Assembly: GCA_027577595.1 (NCBI GenBank)
Contig: JANBRJ010000032.1
Location: 104,436-168,435 of the forward strand
Source: Coemansia sp. RSA 487
Taxonomy: Eukaryota > Kickxellomycota > Kickxellomycetes > Kickxellales > Kickxellaceae
Direction of reading: 5' to 3'
DNA: 64,000 nt
The number at the start of each line of letters is the position of its first letter. The stretch's first letter is position 1. Made by a program: the position numbers and the translations under genes. The notes under the pieces were generated by a model. The model had not been told where the DNA came from and did no database searches. It saw only the letters and a list, made by a program, of their open reading frames with translations. Shown piece after piece: positions 18,340-28,606 of this stretch.

Positions 18340-21300
18340 TTAAAAGTCGTTGGCCTTGACAAGCTCGGCAAAATAGCCTCCCTGTTCGATTAGATCCTTT
18401 GGCGGGCCAAACTCTGCAACTGTGCCCTTATCCATAACGATAATACGGTCGCAGCCCATGATCGTCTCCAGGCGGTGCGCAATCGTCAGAACTGTGCAGT
18501 CCTTGAACTCGCTGCGGAACAGCTTCTGCATTTCCTGGTCCGTTTCCAGATCAACATCCGCTGTGGCTTCATCGAGGACGATGATCTTGCGCTTGCGCAT
18601 AAGCAGCCGGCAAAGGCTAAACAGCTGCTGCTGACCGCTACTGAACCGGCTGTGGCTGCCGATATTTTTGTCTAATCCATGCTTTACCTTTCTGTTTATT
18701 GCTTTCTCCAGCCTGGGTTTGCTGACAAACAACGAAAGGAACACACGCTTTCTCCAGTCTGCTTTCTCCCACTCTAAGTTCCACTCGGCTATCTCCTCTT
18801 TGAGCTGCTCATTGTCTTCATTATAATAATAATCACTGTTGCCACTACTACCATCGCTTCTATCATGCTTTGGTTCAACATACTCGGTGATGTTGCACTT
18901 TACCAGCGCTGCCCACATGTCTTCAATCGAATATTCCAATAGCGGATCCAGGTTCTGCTTAAACGAACCTTTGAACATGGTCGATTCCTGCGGAATTGTG
19001 CCCATTTTTGGACGTAAAATATCAGGGTTTATCGAGAAAATATCGGCTCCGTCAATAAGAATAGATCCTTCACAGCTATTGCTCTTAATGAGGCGGAAAA
19101 CTGCACGAGAGAGTGACGTTTTTCCTGCGCCTGTTCGACCAACAATACCGACCTTTTCGCCTGGGTTAATAGTGAGGTTGATGTCCTTGAGAGCGTACTC
19201 GAGATCGCTGCGGTATTTCATGCTAAAGCTCCGGAATTCGATTTTTCCTGCCGATGGCCAGCTAGATGGTGGCTCCACGGTATTTTCAACTGAGTTATCA
19301 TCACGATCAATGTCCATGTATTGCCTAAAACTGTTTATTCCCCCGTTAAAAGAGAACAAGCGGTTAGGAAGCTTAAATAGCGTAGTGGTATTGTTAATAA
19401 GCATCTCTGTCAGATCAATATATGTGACGAGTCCCCCAGAAGAGGTATTGTAGCCAAAGAGGTGATTTTGAACAAGAATAGCCATGTTGAAGGCAGACTT
19501 ACTAAACCAGTCCACTGAGCTGTGAATCATGCATACGAGAGAATTTAAGGCCTGGCGAGGCCATATGATCCTGGCTGCAGTGTCTTTTCCATCCATATAC
19601 AGCTTTGTAAAATATGGCTCAACATTTAACAGGCGAATAAGTCGTTTCCCGCCAGAAATAATACTCCTCGTCGTGTTGATTGAGATTGTTGTATTTTGCC
19701 AGATGTTAGATAATGAATCACCTATCAGGGTAAACTGCGATGTGTGCTCATTGCTATACCAACCCAAAAATGGGACCATTAGCAGCAACAATGGTGCATT
19801 GCGTGTAACTCTATATAATGACAATAGGATCCCTAAGGCATTGGAAAGCTCAGTCATGAGGAAGCTTGGGATTCCATTCGACACTGAGTTAATGCCGAAT
19901 TCATATGCAGATGACAAGTCCATGCTTGTAGCACTATCAAAAAATGATAATGGTGCGTGTATCAGGCTGTCAATAAACATACTTTTTAGACGGGTTTTTA
20001 AATGTTTGGTGGATAGTGTCTGCCTAATAAACAAGCTAACCATACCAAGTGCTATGTGTATAATTTTGCCTAGCATATTCATGCGCAAGTATTTTAATAC
20101 TGCATCATTGCTCGCATTTCCATTCCTTGTGTTGGACTTTAGCGAATCCAGTTTGTATCCATCAACAATATACCTCGTTATTGGCCTGGCAAACCCAGCC
20201 AATGCAATCATTATCAGTGAAGTAGGTCCACAGATTTCTAGAACATACTTCATGTTGTCCCACTTATTCCACTCGTGAATCTTTGTATTTGAATCCATTA
20301 TGTTACTGGGATTTTCTTTCGAGTCTGGGTCTGATTCTTGATTATCGGCACATTCACCAGTTGGAGATTCAGGCACGTTTTCTGATGAAGCAATAAACCC
20401 AGGTTCTTTGGGTTTATTTTTATTCTCTTTTAATGAGATGATATTTGTGGCTGGTAAGTATTTCTGGGGGTTCTGTTGCGTTACTAATGAATTTCCACTG
20501 TTTAGCCTTACCACTTTGTCAAAGTAGGGCAAGAGGCTTTTGGCGTTGACAGATACAACGCGAATCTTGCCACTGAGCAGCCCAGAGTCCATGATGACAT
20601 TATCCAGAATATGGCGCTTAACATGAGCGTCAACTGCAGATAATGGATCGTCTAGAACGTAGATATCAGCCTTTGAGTACACAGTACGAGCAAGCGCCAG
20701 ACGTGCTCGCTGACCACCAGAGATGTTGATCCCGCGCTCACCAATAACAGTTTTATCACCATTGGTCCAGGTCTTTATGTCATCTGTCAGAGCACACGCC
20801 TCTACGACACACTTGTAGTGATACTCATCATACTCGCGACCAAACAGAATGTTCTCGCGAATAGTATCATTAATTATCCATGGAGTCTGCTCCATGAGTG
20901 CAACAGAGCCAAAAACGGCACCAGATCCCTTTGTCATCTCGACTTCTCCACAAATGGACAAAAGAAGTGATGATTTGCCAGAGCCCGTCTTTCCGACAAC
21001 CGCAACAAGTTCTCCGTTTTTAGCATTAAAAGAAATATTCTTGAGAACAGTCTCATTCTTTTTCAGGGCAAAGTCGCAGTTATCCAACGTCATGGAAGGC
21101 TCAGAACTGCATGCGTCCTTTTTCTGCTCTCCAAGTTCAAGTGAATACTGTGGCAATGTATCAACGAAATCGCCCTTGAGAAACTTTTCCAGAATGTAGT
21201 TGCATCCGACAACTCTTCGGAGCACCTTAAAGTTAATGCAAAGCTCTTTGGCCTTGTGAAGCAGATCGTTCATCAAGGTTTCGAGCTGGAAAATATCGGC

Positions 21301-22836
21301 ATTGGAAATCGCAGGTGCAGAGTCAGCGCCAACAGTTGTAAAGATATGGATGGCGATGTAAACCGAAAGCTGTTCAGAGACAAGGTCGATGATTTTGAGA
21401 AGGAACCAAATGAACCGAACCACCGGCGCGTACCACGGGAAAACCCTTGTATTATCCGCTTTGTTCCAATGCTTTTTCAACACCGGGTCCACGTACATAC
21501 GCTCCCAGCCAAACATCTTGATGGACTTTATGTTGTGGTGGATCTCTTCGACATCTATGTTATAATCATTCTTTATCTCCGCTTGCCACTCGTAGCTTCC
21601 GCCAAACAGCGTTTCTAGCACCCATGCGACCATATTGATAGCTATGGACACTGCCACAGGTACAAATGCTAACCAGCTGATCTGTCTATAAATAAGGACA
21701 ACAGTACCAATAGTACCAGCCACTGCTCCAATTATATGCTGTAAATTCCCAAAGTTGTTCCGCAGAATCTTTGCTGCATATTTGGCACTTACATATGTGT
21801 GGTCTTTCCGGAGGCCGGAGTTTGTAAGCGGAAGACGAAACAGCTCGAGTTGAATAGCTTTGATAATACGGTCTGACTCTTCACTTAGGAGATAATTTAC
21901 CCGAATAAACTGCTCTTTAAGAATATTGACAAAAAATGCCAAAATGATAATAACATAACCTTCATACCAGCTGTGTTCTGAAGGCAAGTCAATTATATAC
22001 AGAATGCGGCTGTTTAGAACTGACGAACCCACAATGGCAATGTTCAGCAGAGAGTCGAGAATGTAGATGGGAATCATAGAGCGCCATGTAGCCCGGAATA
22101 TTGCACGGATAACAAAAAACGACTCGTTGACATCGTATTTAAATTCTTTGGCGATCGAGCTGAGACGCATGCGCTCGGGAAGTTTATCGAGATCATCTAA
22201 CTCGATATCACGGCTTTTTTGTATTGAAAGTAAACGGCGTTCTTGCGTATAAAAAACAAGCCGCTTTAGGTCGTTGACAATGCTTTGACCTTGTGCATCG
22301 AGGTTTGTGAGCAACAGGTATAAGTGCATCAAGGCATAGAGCAGTTGATGCCAGATGTCGGCACTGATATGACCACTTAACGATCTGTACATTCCAACTA
22401 GGTTAGTCAGTTGGAACGGGTAATAAGCAGCAGGCTGTAACGTAAGCAAGGGTAATACAGCAACAGACAGTGGGAAATGGAATTCGGTCCAGTTTGAATA
22501 TTGAATGATGGCAAGGGCAGTAAGCATAGCGTAGCAGCACTGAGCTAAAGAACTGACTTGACTGACCACTGCTGCTGTTTTTCTAACACGACAACTCATA
22601 ACAACTGCTATCGATATAAGAGAAATGTCGATCGTCGGATAAAAATATACATCCTTCAAAGTGCGTGCCTGCGTAGCAAGCTTTGAGAAATCCATCAGCT
22701 CCATGCTATAATCTAGAAAGAAGCAAGCAAGGAGTAAAAGGACAGCAAAGGATATCGAGGCTAATAACGAAAAATTATAATCTAGAGCTATGAAAGAGAG
22801 CTTTATATATAAAAGAAACTCCAAGTGTATCCGCAT
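18340..22836 (-). CDS. Full-size ABCC (MRP/Ycf1-type) ABC transporter
   Basis: This ATP-driven exporter belongs to the multidrug-resistance-associated subfamily, typically moving glutathione or other organic-anion conjugates across vacuolar or plasma membrane. The 1,498-residue product has extra N-terminal hydrophobic helices (TMD0-like, about 1-150), TMD1, NBD1 (Walker A GKTGSGKSS near 615, signature ISGGQR near 703, Walker B YVLDDPLSAVD near 725), TMD2, and NBD2 (Walker A GRTGAGKTS near 1235, signature FSSGQQQ near 1399, Walker B IVLDEATADVD near 1420). NBD1 has Asp in place of the catalytic Glu, the usual ABCC asymmetry. Residues about 1320-1385 are an acidic then basic insertion between Walker A and the NBD2 signature. 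The start is the first ATG; the frame extends a few codons further without one. Codon use is AT-rich. The substrate is unknown. Confidence 0.95.
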   Translation of the reverse strand: MRIHLEFLLYIKLSFIALDYNFSLLASISFAVLLLLACFFLDYSMELMDFSKLATQARTLKDVYFYPTIDISLISIAVVMSCRVRKTAAVVSQVSSLAQCCYAMLTALAIIQYSNWTEFHFPLSVAVLPLLTLQPAAYYPFQLTNLVGMYRSLSGHISADIWHQLLYALMHLYLLLTNLDAQGQSIVNDLKRLVFYTQERRLLSIQKSRDIELDDLDKLPERMRLSSIAKEFKYDVNESFFVIRAIFRATWRSMIPIYILDSLLNIAIVGSSVLNSRILYIIDLPSEHSWYEGYVIIILAFFVNILKEQFIRVNYLLSEESDRIIKAIQLELFRLPLTNSGLRKDHTYVSAKYAAKILRNNFGNLQHIIGAVAGTIGTVVLIYRQISWLAFVPVAVSIAINMVAWVLETLFGGSYEWQAEIKNDYNIDVEEIHHNIKSIKMFGWERMYVDPVLKKHWNKADNTRVFPWYAPVVRFIWFLLKIIDLVSEQLSVYIAIHIFTTVGADSAPAISNADIFQLETLMNDLLHKAKELCINFKVLRRVVGCNYILEKFLKGDFVDTLPQYSLELGEQKKDACSSEPSMTLDNCDFALKKNETVLKNISFNAKNGELVAVVGKTGSGKSSLLLSICGEVEMTKGSGAVFGSVALMEQTPWIINDTIRENILFGREYDEYHYKCVVEACALTDDIKTWTNGDKTVIGERGINISGGQRARLALARTVYSKADIYVLDDPLSAVDAHVKRHILDNVIMDSGLLSGKIRVVSVNAKSLLPYFDKVVRLNSGNSLVTQQNPQKYLPATNIISLKENKNKPKEPGFIASSENVPESPTGECADNQESDPDSKENPSNIMDSNTKIHEWNKWDNMKYVLEICGPTSLIMIALAGFARPITRYIVDGYKLDSLKSNTRNGNASNDAVLKYLRMNMLGKIIHIALGMVSLFIRQTLSTKHLKTRLKSMFIDSLIHAPLSFFDSATSMDLSSAYEFGINSVSNGIPSFLMTELSNALGILLSLYRVTRNAPLLLLMVPFLGWYSNEHTSQFTLIGDSLSNIWQNTTISINTTRSIISGGKRLIRLLNVEPYFTKLYMDGKDTAARIIWPRQALNSLVCMIHSSVDWFSKSAFNMAILVQNHLFGYNTSSGGLVTYIDLTEMLINNTTTLFKLPNRLFSFNGGINSFRQYMDIDRDDNSVENTVEPPSSWPSAGKIEFRSFSMKYRSDLEYALKDINLTINPGEKVGIVGRTGAGKTSLSRAVFRLIKSNSCEGSILIDGADIFSINPDILRPKMGTIPQESTMFKGSFKQNLDPLLEYSIEDMWAALVKCNITEYVEPKHDRSDGSSGNSDYYYNEDNEQLKEEIAEWNLEWEKADWRKRVFLSLFVSKPRLEKAINRKVKHGLDKNIGSHSRFSSGQQQLFSLCRLLMRKRKIIVLDEATADVDLETDQEMQKLFRSEFKDCTVLTIAHRLETIMGCDRIIVMDKGTVAEFGPPKDLIEQGGYFAELVKANDF

Positions 22837-23268
22837 TTCTACAATTCTAAAAAAGTATGATATCACTAATATTAGTCTTGATTGTATATGTCCAGGATAA
22901 CCGTTATACTCTTATTTTGGAAATACTATCTATAGAATATAAAAAATAGAAGTTTTCAGCCAAATGAGGAAAATTTAATGGGTTGTACATTCCAGCTCGG
23001 ATTTATAAAATAATATATTGTATTATGCTAATGCTGCACGACAAAGAAGAAAAAGCTAACAACCGTAAACCGAGCTTTCAACTAATATTGTAGTATGTTT
23101 TATAAGGACAACACCCCACGGCCTAAAGAGAATGGATAACCTCTATGAAGGAATTTTCTTAAATACATTTGAATTTATTTAAAACATAGTCTGCTTTTTT
23201 GGAATTGTTCTCGAAAGTGTCATAGCAAAAAACTCAAGCAAATACATCTAAAGCGCTTTCAATTTACC
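22837..23268. other. Spacer between ABCC transporter and MFS carrier
   Basis: AT-rich, no gene seen. It holds the upstream region of the ABCC gene and the 3' flank of the minus-strand MFS gene. Confidence 0.4.
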
Positions 23269-24546
23269 CTAAACTTTGGCACACATGTTGGAATTCAACA
23301 CCATGCGCAAAATAGCAAATATAATGGTGGATGTCGAGAAAAACACACCGTTATATATGATTAACGAGGAAAAGTCGGTTCCATGTCCGTACTTGTCCAG
23401 CAGCGCACCACCAACAGGAGAGCTGACAAGGTTGCCAATAGCGTATGCAAGGAAAACAAGGCCCATGATGCTAGGCAGCCGCTTGACTCCAAACATATTT
23501 GCGGTCACCACGGGAACCAGAGACATAAGGCTACCACTGGCAAATCCAAATAACACAGCTGCAGCAATAAGAGTGCCCAGGGATTTGAAAGGCAACCAAA
23601 TGACCAACACTGCAAGCGAAGAAAGTAACGCAGTGATCACAAGTGCATTGAGCGCACCAATGTAGTCGGCCAGCACGCCTGTCGAAATTCGCCCCACCAC
23701 ACTCCCGGCATTCAGAATTGCTGAGACATTGGCGCTCCAAGCATTGGGCATTCCCAGAGCCACTACCGAGTACGAAGGCATGTAGTAGTACGGCATGAAG
23801 AATCCACCAGCTGCTAGCAATGTCGAAATAAAAAGAACCACAAATTTTATATTCTTTAATGCTGACACATCAATGATCTTTTCGCGTCCGGCTACGTGGA
23901 TGCGCTTTTTCATCAATGGACTAAAACATAGGGAGATAGCGATAATCAGCAGCCCAGTTATGCGCAATGCCCACTCCCAGCCTATCCATGAGACCATTGA
24001 ACGTGCGGCAAACGAAAGCCACAGCCCACCAAGCGATCCGCCTGAAATCGAGATACCTGTTGCCAGTGCACGGTATTTCTCCATCCATTGGCCCGAAAGA
24101 CTCATTGCCGGAATCAGCAGAAGCGATCCAGCTGCGCCGAACATAACGCTCTGGGTGAAAATCAAAGCTATCGGCGACTTGCACGCTGACGCAATCAGAA
24201 GCGACGAACCGGTGAGTACACCGCCCACTGCAATCACCAGCTGCGAGGGGAACCGCTCAACCAGAATCCCAGCAACCACGCCAAAAATACACATGGTGCC
24301 GAACTGTAGACTACCAATCCAGGAGAGCGTCGATGAGGATGTGTTTGGAAACACATGTTGTCGGTACGCTTCTAAGTACACGCCAAAGGAATTGGTAGTA
24401 CCAACAAGCATTATTAGTATAAAAAAGTTTCCTAGCACCACCAACCAGCCTTGCAGAGAATCTGCTGACATATCAGGTACATCCCTATGGCTAAATGTCC
24501 TTTCGCTGGAGCTCTCAGGCTCCACAGATTTTTCTGATGACAGCAT
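23269..24546 (-). CDS. MFS carrier, monocarboxylate-porter (MCT/Mch-like) type, copy 1
   Basis: A predicted 12-helix plasma-membrane carrier of 425 residues. The first helix begins at GWLVVLGNFF, followed by the family motif TNSFGVYLEAY, then SSSTLSWIGSLQ, GVVAGILVERF (the loop 2-3 signature region), and GQWMEKYRALATGISISGGSLGG, typical of fungal MCT-type proteins. The C-terminal half has SVVGRISTGVLAD and SSPVGGALLDKYG. The N-terminal 30 residues are hydrophilic and Ser/Glu-rich, and the C-terminal tail is very short. The likely substrates, by family, are monocarboxylates or related solutes; yeast Mch proteins have no firmly known substrate. It is clearly paralogous to the gene at 28607-29902 on the same strand, with two dead F-box-like genes between them. 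Confidence 0.9.
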   Translation of the reverse strand: MLSSEKSVEPESSSERTFSHRDVPDMSADSLQGWLVVLGNFFILIMLVGTTNSFGVYLEAYRQHVFPNTSSSTLSWIGSLQFGTMCIFGVVAGILVERFPSQLVIAVGGVLTGSSLLIASACKSPIALIFTQSVMFGAAGSLLLIPAMSLSGQWMEKYRALATGISISGGSLGGLWLSFAARSMVSWIGWEWALRITGLLIIAISLCFSPLMKKRIHVAGREKIIDVSALKNIKFVVLFISTLLAAGGFFMPYYYMPSYSVVALGMPNAWSANVSAILNAGSVVGRISTGVLADYIGALNALVITALLSSLAVLVIWLPFKSLGTLIAAAVLFGFASGSLMSLVPVVTANMFGVKRLPSIMGLVFLAYAIGNLVSSPVGGALLDKYGHGTDFSSLIIYNGVFFSTSTIIFAILRMVLNSNMCAKV

Positions 24547-25476
24547 TTCCTAGAATAAAAATTATCAACAAAATACTAATTAATAACGGTTGCCTCCTTT
24601 GTAGGCTGGAAAAGAGATTGATGCAAAATATACCAAATAGCTTGGTGAAACGAAAGAGCCCTATTTTCACGTATACAAGTATATAAATACAAGGTGCAAA
24701 AATTCCAAAGTTAAACGAGTAAAATTATTTTGACTAGGTAGAAAAAGGTTGCTAACATATCCAGCGCAGTGAATTACATGTAGCTGAAATTGTGCTATTT
24801 TGTTGTGTTTTTGCATGCAAAGAAGTTGATGTCCGATTGTCTTTGCCTTCTTTCGAATATTTCACTTTGACTCCGAAGAAGCGTGAGTAACAGAGTTCGC
24901 AATGGCTGCATGAACCACGATACCATCTGCCATACATATCTCCACGTCATGGGGCTTTCTCGTCCTGCCTCCTTCTATAATATCTAAACATGAGATCACT
25001 ATTTACCAAACGCATTAATAAGCAGGATGAAGATAATTTATCGAAAAAGAAGAGGAAAAAACAGATTGCCTACAGATTGCCCAAGTGTAAATTTTCAATA
25101 GATACAATGGGCTGTGACGATAAACGGAAATCGCAATATAGAATACTTGTGATCAAAATGGATAAAAACTTGGTAAACATTTTGGCGTCACCAAAAATAG
25201 AACTGAACTCTAGCTACCTGACAGTGCTTATTTTTTGGATGACGACATATTGCCACCAGCGTGCGCCTTTACAAGCTATTCGATTTGTAGAGTTCCTTCT
25301 GACCTCCTTGGTAATCAAATCAAAATGTCACAATATGCAAGCAAGTGGCTTAAGCTGAAATTCTGAGAATGGCAAAAGCCTAAACAAAACTTTAAAGCAT
25401 ATTCCCTTCTCTTCTTCATCCATCCCATGTCATCTTTTTTCTTGTTTAAATTTCAATACTCGTTTAAATCAAATTT
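24547..25476. other. Intergenic region with an unsupported small ORF
   Basis: This is the upstream region of MFS copy 1 and the 5' flank of the dead F-box-like gene. A plus-strand open frame at 24990-25358 (122 residues, Lys-rich N-terminus) has no recognisable domain or signal and probably arises by chance in AT-rich DNA, though a remnant gene is possible. T-rich sequence precedes 25477. Confidence 0.35.
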
Positions 25477-27151
25477 ATGCCTTCGCCATCTCATTTCCAG
25501 CCTTTGCCTCTGTATATTGCTGAAACGGTTGCCCGTTACTATACGAGGGTGCAACGCAATATCACGTATATCTCAACCAGCGACCAGCAGAGAGTATCAA
25601 AGAATGCCTGGCTTGTACTACACGACGTTAGCTACAGCTGGAGAATACTTGCTCTTGAGCACATCTGCAGAGACATTACTTTTACCTTGAGATAACAGGT
25701 TAGGCAAAGTCCATTCTCTTCTCTCTCAGCACATGAGAGCAAAAGAAAACCTGCAGCGATTTGCCCCTATGTTAGAAATGTCACGGTTGAAATCAATGAT
25801 ATAGTCGGAAGGCTGAACCAAGAGCAGTTCCAAGACCTCGATCGGGTTTGGCCCAAAGATTTTGTATTCCCCATGGCACAGTCACTGCACGTAGAGATTG
25901 CTTACGGCTTAAAGGCAACATATGGAGTTGGTAGCACAACTGAAGGCATGTACATTAACTGAATTATACAACGTGTACAGAAGGCACTTCCCAGGCTCCA
26001 AAAGACTGAATTCTGGCTGGGCCTTGATATGGTGTTTTCATTGGATCCAAAATCTCTGCTTTCTGACAAGTGGAATGCAGGCTTATTTTTCTCAATTCTC
26101 TTTAGAGGAGTGAAGTGAGACAGTGATTGCATCTCGAATTTGGCCAACAACAATTTACTTGAACAAAACAGCACTGAGTTCTCGCGTTTTATATGTAATG
26201 GGCCTGTTTGTGGTGAATTTATTCAGCAGCTTATAAAAAAGTCGGCGAGTACATTGGGAGTGGTGTGTATTGGCGAATACAATCCTGAAGTTTTAGAGAA
26301 ATTTATTTCTTGTGATGATGGCCAGATGATAGTGTATCCTAAGCTTAGGCATTTGGAAGTCATTGGTCACTGCAGCATTAAAGCTAGAATCAAGGTGGAC
26401 AAATCAATATCCCTATTTCTGGTACTTCAGCGTCTTCGATTGTTCCCAAGCTACCTGTTCGCAGACGACGCGCCATTTAGAGGAAACAGCAACACGTTGG
26501 TGGATCTGGACATTGGACTTGACAGCGAATCTGTGAATATGCTACGGACGCGCAATGTATTCTCGGATGGCAAGTATTCGAAGCTATGTTACGTTACTGT
26601 AAACCTTCAGCAAATCTCTTTTATCGTTACCTGCTGATAAATTTATGAAACTGGCAATTGGTATTTTGTCATCAGCAACGAAATCTTTGTCGATGAACGC
26701 AGATATTTCATATCAGCATCTAGTAGACATCATTCCTGTATGTTCCTACATAGATAACATACAGATACTTAAGCTTGCAACATACATGTTAAGCTTGTTG
26801 GAGATGGTTAATGTCATTAAGCACTTCTCTAACATGACAGATTTTTATTGCTGCTTCGGCGGAATTGATCAGGAGCTAGATACAAGACAAGGCAGATATA
26901 TTCTAGATTCTCTTTGTTCGCGCTACTATTCGCTTAGTCGTCAACTTAAATGTTGGCACAATTGTTCTTTACCTGGAGTTTTGACGGATGCTATAGGATT
27001 CTTGGCAATATTGCTTGCTGTTTTATGCCCCAGGTTTACTTTTGCAGATTTGCCAAGCGATGACATTGACAAATATTACAACGAGCTTAGGAATGCACTC
27101 GATAGTGATTTATACGACGAACACAAAAAAACGATAAACCGGCTTTTCTAG
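25477..27151 (+). pseudogene. Dead F-box-like gene of an expanded fungal family, copy 1
   Basis: One frame carries continuous protein-like sequence from ATG 25477 to 26634 but is cut by in-frame stops at 25693 (TAA), 25960 (TGA), 26116 (TGA) and 26635 (TGA, TAA). A second frame then carries the C-terminal part from 26645 to 27151. The N-terminus has F-box-like features (LPLYIAETVARYY, then WLVLHDVSYSWRILALEH). Later segments are Leu-rich LRR-like strands (HLEVIGHCS, LQRLRLFPS, TLVDLDIGL). The frame is kept over more than 1.1 kb despite three nonsense codons, which suggests inactivation was not ancient. A product, if any, would be a short N-terminal fragment. Family assignment rests on general resemblance, so it is moderate. 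Confidence 0.7.
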
Positions 27152-27399
27152 TGTGAATGCTTTTTTCTATTGGCAGCCGAAGAAATGTGCCTATTCTTTG
27201 CATTTTTATTCCAATAATTAAAGCGGTTAGCTGATGTTTATGCTTATGCCCAATTTATCCGTTATCACTTCTTAACTGCAAAAAACGCTAAATAAACTGT
27301 TGGCAATTGTATTGTCTGCTTAAAATGGTATGGAATATAAAATAATTGAAAGAAAGTAAAGCCGATTTAAAAATTTGGTATTCAGTTGATGCTCACGAG

Positions 27400-28200
27400 T
27401 CAATCTTTTGGGAAGACCTTTCTTAAGTATATGCCAAATTTATTCACCTCGCTATCTGTGCACCCAAGGATGTTTACAATAGAAATGTGTTTCAAGTTTG
27501 GTTTTATAGTCTCGACAACTGCTTCATCGTCGTTTATTTCTGGAACCAGTTTATCGTCCACTTTTAGATCAATTTCGTGGATATAAATATATTCCAGGCT
27601 TGGTATTTTAGTAACTAGAGATTTCAAATCATTTACATGGAATGGGTAAAATATTTCAATTCTTAAAAGATATATCCAGTCAATCTGCTCAAAATCAAGT
27701 GGAATGTCATTGGATACAAACCTTGCTCTAGTATCCTTTGCTAGATTGTGCAAGTTGAAAATATGGTTCATGTATGCGTACATGTCGATAGTTTGATAAT
27801 CTTCTTGGCTACTCTTTGCGTAATTAGAAAACGAGAATCTAGCTATATCAAGATGTAGGTCTGTAAAGTACAACGATGCATCTTTCATTTCCAGCTGCAA
27901 TTATTTTGTAGTTAAATTCGCACGCATAATATCTATAGTCATCATTTAATTCATTAATTATGCTATAGTTGGTTTCAGCTCATAGTCGCAGCCATTTCAA
28001 ATTAGCAAAATACAGACATCTCGAGCTGCCTCTACTTTCAAGAGAACTCCAATCGAAATTGCTATTAATATAGTTTAGATGCAAGACTGTCAGATTCTCC
28101 GCATATATTTGTGGCATATAGCCTGAATCCTCAAATCTTCCGTCTATATCAACATGTCTCAGATCATCCGAAAAGTTAGTTACCTTTGAGTGCTAGATGC
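27400..28200 (-). pseudogene. Dead F-box-like gene fragment, copy 2, opposite strand
   Basis: Two minus-strand blocks belong together. The upstream block (about 28190 down to 28000) encodes LRHVDIDGRFEDSGYMPQIY and a following segment ending FANLKWLRL before a stop. The second block, 27900 to 27400, encodes 160-odd residues with LLRIEIFYPFHVNDLKSL, IPSLEYIYIHEIDL and LKHISIVNILG, the repeating strand pattern of F-box-like LRR proteins. A stop and a frame change separate the blocks. The N-terminal F-box part is absent. A possible acceptor (TTGCAG just before 27897) could make the second block an exon, but no matching donor was found. The fragment is a relative of, but not colinear with, the plus-strand copy at 25477. 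Confidence 0.6.
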
Positions 28201-28606
28201 GGGTAATTAATTCTTGTCAGCTGATGTGCATAGCATTTGATTAATGTTTTATTTCATAGACGACAAAGGGTAGTTGTATAAAAAGAGAATCCATATCGCT
28301 TTTAAATATTCCGGTTTTGTTCTTTATAAATTACCAATTATCAATACAGAGATGTGTATTCATTAGAAAGAGAGGTAGAAAATGTTGCAAATTGTCACAT
28401 GCATGATAAATTATTATATCATCTAGATGGGCAAGATGCTGCTAGCACATGGTTATTAGAAGCACAACTTGACTATAAAATCGCTAAGCTATAAAACTGA
28501 AAAGAATAAAGTGTCCTTGCTATAAAGGATACTTGCTATCCAAGAGAATCTATATGTTTGTGTGTGTTAGGTAGCTTTTATTTGGTACATTTATAGTTAG
28601 GACGTG
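28201..28606. other. AT-rich spacer, nothing recognised
   Basis: No coding potential, RNA gene or clear repeat is seen; it is the 3' flank of MFS copy 2. Confidence 0.4.

Noticed and set aside
24990-25358. 122-residue open frame in AT-rich DNA
   Set aside because: Lys-rich and without a domain; composition matches noncoding flanks, so reported only as part of the spacer.
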